DNA of 62,839 nt, taken from contig NZ_CADCWD010000055.1 in assembly GCF_902806315.1 (NCBI RefSeq), positions 1-62,839 of the forward strand, given 5' to 3'. Numbering within the stretch: position 1 is the stretch's first letter; each line of letters starts with the position of its first letter. A program made the translations under genes and the position numbers. This DNA is from an uncultured Sphingosinicella sp. GTDB taxonomy: Bacteria > Pseudomonadota > Alphaproteobacteria > Sphingomonadales > Sphingomonadaceae. The notes below the pieces were generated by a model. The model did no database searches, was not told where the DNA came from, and saw nothing but the letters and a program-made list of their open reading frames with translations. Below are positions 61,412 through 62,839 of this stretch, in pieces.

Positions 61412-62686
61412 ATGACGGATCACTACCCGCTGCGGGACGGCATCGTGCATTGCGAGGACGTGCCGCTGCCGCTGATCGCACGGGAAGTTGGCACGCCGGT
61501 CTTCGTTTACTCCACTGCGGCGATGCAGGATCGGGCGCGGGAGCTCACCGCTGCTCTCTCGCCGCTCGACAATCCGCTGATCGCCTATGCGGTGAAGGCG
61601 AACCCCAATGCGGCGGTGCTCACCACGCTCGCGGCCGAGGGCCTCGGCGCGGACGTGGTCTCGGGCGGCGAATATCGGCGCGCGCGCGCGGCGGGCGTGG
61701 CGGCCGAGAAGATCGTCTTTTCGGGCGTCGGCAAGACCGCGGCCGAGATGGCGGTCGCGCTGGAGGGCGGGCTTTGCCAGTTCAACCTGGAGTCCGTGCC
61801 CGAAGCCGAGATGCTGTCCGAAGTCGCGCAGTCCATGGGGCGGGTGGCTCCCGTCGCTTTCCGCGTCAATCCCGATGTGGAAGCAGGCTCGCATGCCAAG
61901 ATCTCCACCGGCGCCGCGCACAACAAGTTCGGAATCCCCATCGGCGACGCACCGGCCGCGTGCGCCCGCGTCCGCGAGCTTCCGGGGCTGAAGCTGAGGG
62001 GCCTTGCTGTCCATATCGGCAGTCAACTCACCAGCCTCTCGCCCCTGGAGCGCGCCTTCGAGAAGGTCGGCGCAATGATCGCGCGGCTCCGTACCGAGGG
62101 GCACGACATTGCCACGGCCGATCTCGGCGGCGGCCTCGGCCTCCAATATGATCCGTCCGCGCCCACGCCGCCCACGCCCGCGGCCTATGGCGCCATGGTC
62201 GCCCGCGTCACGCGCGGCTGGAACGTGCGACCGATCTTCGAGCCGGGCCGCCTGATCGTCGGCGATGCCGGGGTGCTGCTGACCGAGGTGATCCGGGTGA
62301 AGCCGGGCGCCACCTGTCCCTTCGTAATCCTGGACGCGGCCATGAACGATCTGATGCGCCCCAGCCTCTACGATGCCTGGCATGGCATCGACGCGGTGGC
62401 GCCCAATGGCCAGCAGATCGTCGCCGACGTGGTGGGGCCGGTCTGCGAGACCGGGGACACGTTCGCCGTCGCCCGAAAGATGGACCAAGTGGGTCCGGGC
62501 GACTTGACGATCATCCGCACCGCCGGCGCTTATGCCGCGACGATGGGCAGCACCTATAATAGCCGGCCGTTAACGCCCGAAGTGCTGGTGAACGGAAGCG
62601 ACTGGGCGGTGGTGCGCGAGCGGCAGGATGTGGAGGCGTTCCTCCGGGACGAGAGCATCCCTAACTGGCTCGCCCGCGCTAGTTGA
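61412..62686 (+). CDS. lysA: Diaminopimelate decarboxylase
   Basis: LysA converts meso-diaminopimelate to L-lysine and CO2. The 424-residue PLP fold-type III enzyme shows AYAVKANP with the PLP lysine at K62, the AVHIGSQ substrate segment, GGGLG phosphate-binding loop, [15 protein letters not shown] with the catalytic Cys, and [13 protein letters not shown]. The ATG at 61412 is preceded by AAGGA and begins the usual N-terminus [10 protein letters not shown]. It follows a terminator and overlaps the convergent partial hydrolase gene by eight bases. It may be the biosynthetic enzyme, but the place next to the receptor, AmpG and DacB also fits breakdown of peptidoglycan DAP. Confidence 0.94.
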   Translation: MTDHYPLRDGIVHCEDVPLPLIAREVGTPVFVYSTAAMQDRARELTAALSPLDNPLIAYAVKANPNAAVLTTLAAEGLGADVVSGGEYRRARAAGVAAEKIVFSGVGKTAAEMAVALEGGLCQFNLESVPEAEMLSEVAQSMGRVAPVAFRVNPDVEAGSHAKISTGAAHNKFGIPIGDAPAACARVRELPGLKLRGLAVHIGSQLTSLSPLERAFEKVGAMIARLRTEGHDIATADLGGGLGLQYDPSAPTPPTPAAYGAMVARVTRGWNVRPIFEPGRLIVGDAGVLLTEVIRVKPGATCPFVILDAAMNDLMRPSLYDAWHGIDAVAPNGQQIVADVVGPVCETGDTFAVARKMDQVGPGDLTIIRTAGAYAATMGSTYNSRPLTPEVLVNGSDWAVVRERQDVEAFLRDESIPNWLARAS

Positions 62687-62839
62687 GCCTGGCGGCAAGC
62701 CACTCCTCGACCGCCATATAGGCGCTGCGCCCGGGCGGCGGCTCGGCAGGATCGTTGGCGGCGAAATAGGCGATCCCGACGCTGCGCTTGCGATCGATCC
62801 AGAGGCCGGAGCGCACGCCATAGGCCTCGCCGGCATGAC
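62679..62839 (-). CDS. Serine hydrolase (beta-lactamase-like), C-terminal part
   Basis: The minus-strand frame that is open to the window edge reads [20 protein letters not shown] and continues to a TAG at 62679. H-A-G-E is the H-x-G form of the third active-site motif in beta-lactamase-like esterases and D-aminopeptidases, and [16 protein letters not shown] is the usual last strand region. Only the last 53 codons are in the window. It is a second serine hydrolase in the locus besides the one coupled to ampG. A different open frame over the same bases that begins with ATG near 62836 has no family similarity. Confidence 0.75.
   Translation of the reverse strand, partial: HAGEAYGVRSGLWIDRKRSVGIAYFAANDPAEPPPGRSAYMAVEEWLAARLN

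Noticed and set aside
62570-62836. Minus-strand frame beginning with ATG at the window edge
   Set aside because: It is Ser/Pro/Ala rich with no family match; the neighbouring frame encodes the HAGEAYG end of a serine hydrolase.

Overview
The window is a high-GC chromosomal segment that reads as a sphingomonad (order Sphingomonadales, Alphaproteobacteria). The main signs are two PEPxxWA-type C-terminal sorting proteins, three TonB-dependent receptors in catabolic settings, short ATGA-coupled operons and palindromic interspersed repeats of kinds common in this group. No tRNA, rRNA, CRISPR array, insertion sequence or phage gene was seen. No gene-free stretch exceeds 300 bases.

Layout. (1) 1-3622: tail of the phenylacetyl-CoA epoxidase operon (paaA end, paaB, paaC, paaD, paaE) with a convergent TetR regulator. 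(2) 3663-7573: a class A beta-lactamase-like protein and a secreted zinc metalloprotease. (3) 7630-18710: a full De Ley-Doudoroff galactose route: galactose 1-dehydrogenase, SMP-30 lactonase, galactonate dehydratase, KDGal kinase, KDPGal aldolase, mutarotase and a GH1-like glycosidase. It is interrupted by an NmrA-type protein, a LuxR regulator and two PEPxxWA-CTERM genes. (4) 18699-27342: two alpha/beta hydrolases, an MFS permease and a TonB receptor on the minus strand, divergent from a TetR regulator, an acyl-CoA ligase and a HAD phosphatase. (5) 27320-35123: a minus-strand run of a fused 5-oxoprolinase/hydantoinase, DUF969 and DUF979 membrane proteins, DUF2891, an alpha/beta hydrolase and a phosphoesterase. 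(6) 35315-40369: a Caulobacter-type TonB receptor with two GH43 enzymes, likely for arabinose- or xylose-containing glycans.

(7) 40531-62839 is the most interesting part. About 16 genes cover nearly every chemical part of peptidoglycan. A TonB receptor and AmpG could bring muropeptides in. DacB (PBP4) and two penicillin-binding-like serine hydrolases could trim them. A BadF-type sugar kinase, MurQ, NagA and a SIS-domain deaminase would turn the amino sugars into fructose-6-phosphate. An FAD-linked D-lactate dehydrogenase would use the D-lactate released by MurQ. A LysR-DgcN-DgcA-D-aminoacylase-glutamate symporter run would handle D-glutamate, L-Ala-D-Glu and N-acyl-D-amino acids. LysA would decarboxylate meso-diaminopimelate. 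I propose this is a peptidoglycan utilisation locus, in design like a polysaccharide utilisation locus. The gene families are seen in the sequence; their joint function is inference.

The window also has small anomalies: palindromic elements inserted in frame in two genes, a probable ATT start for murQ, and a 42-codon remnant resembling the N-terminus of giant RHS-like surface proteins that ends inside the murQ stop.
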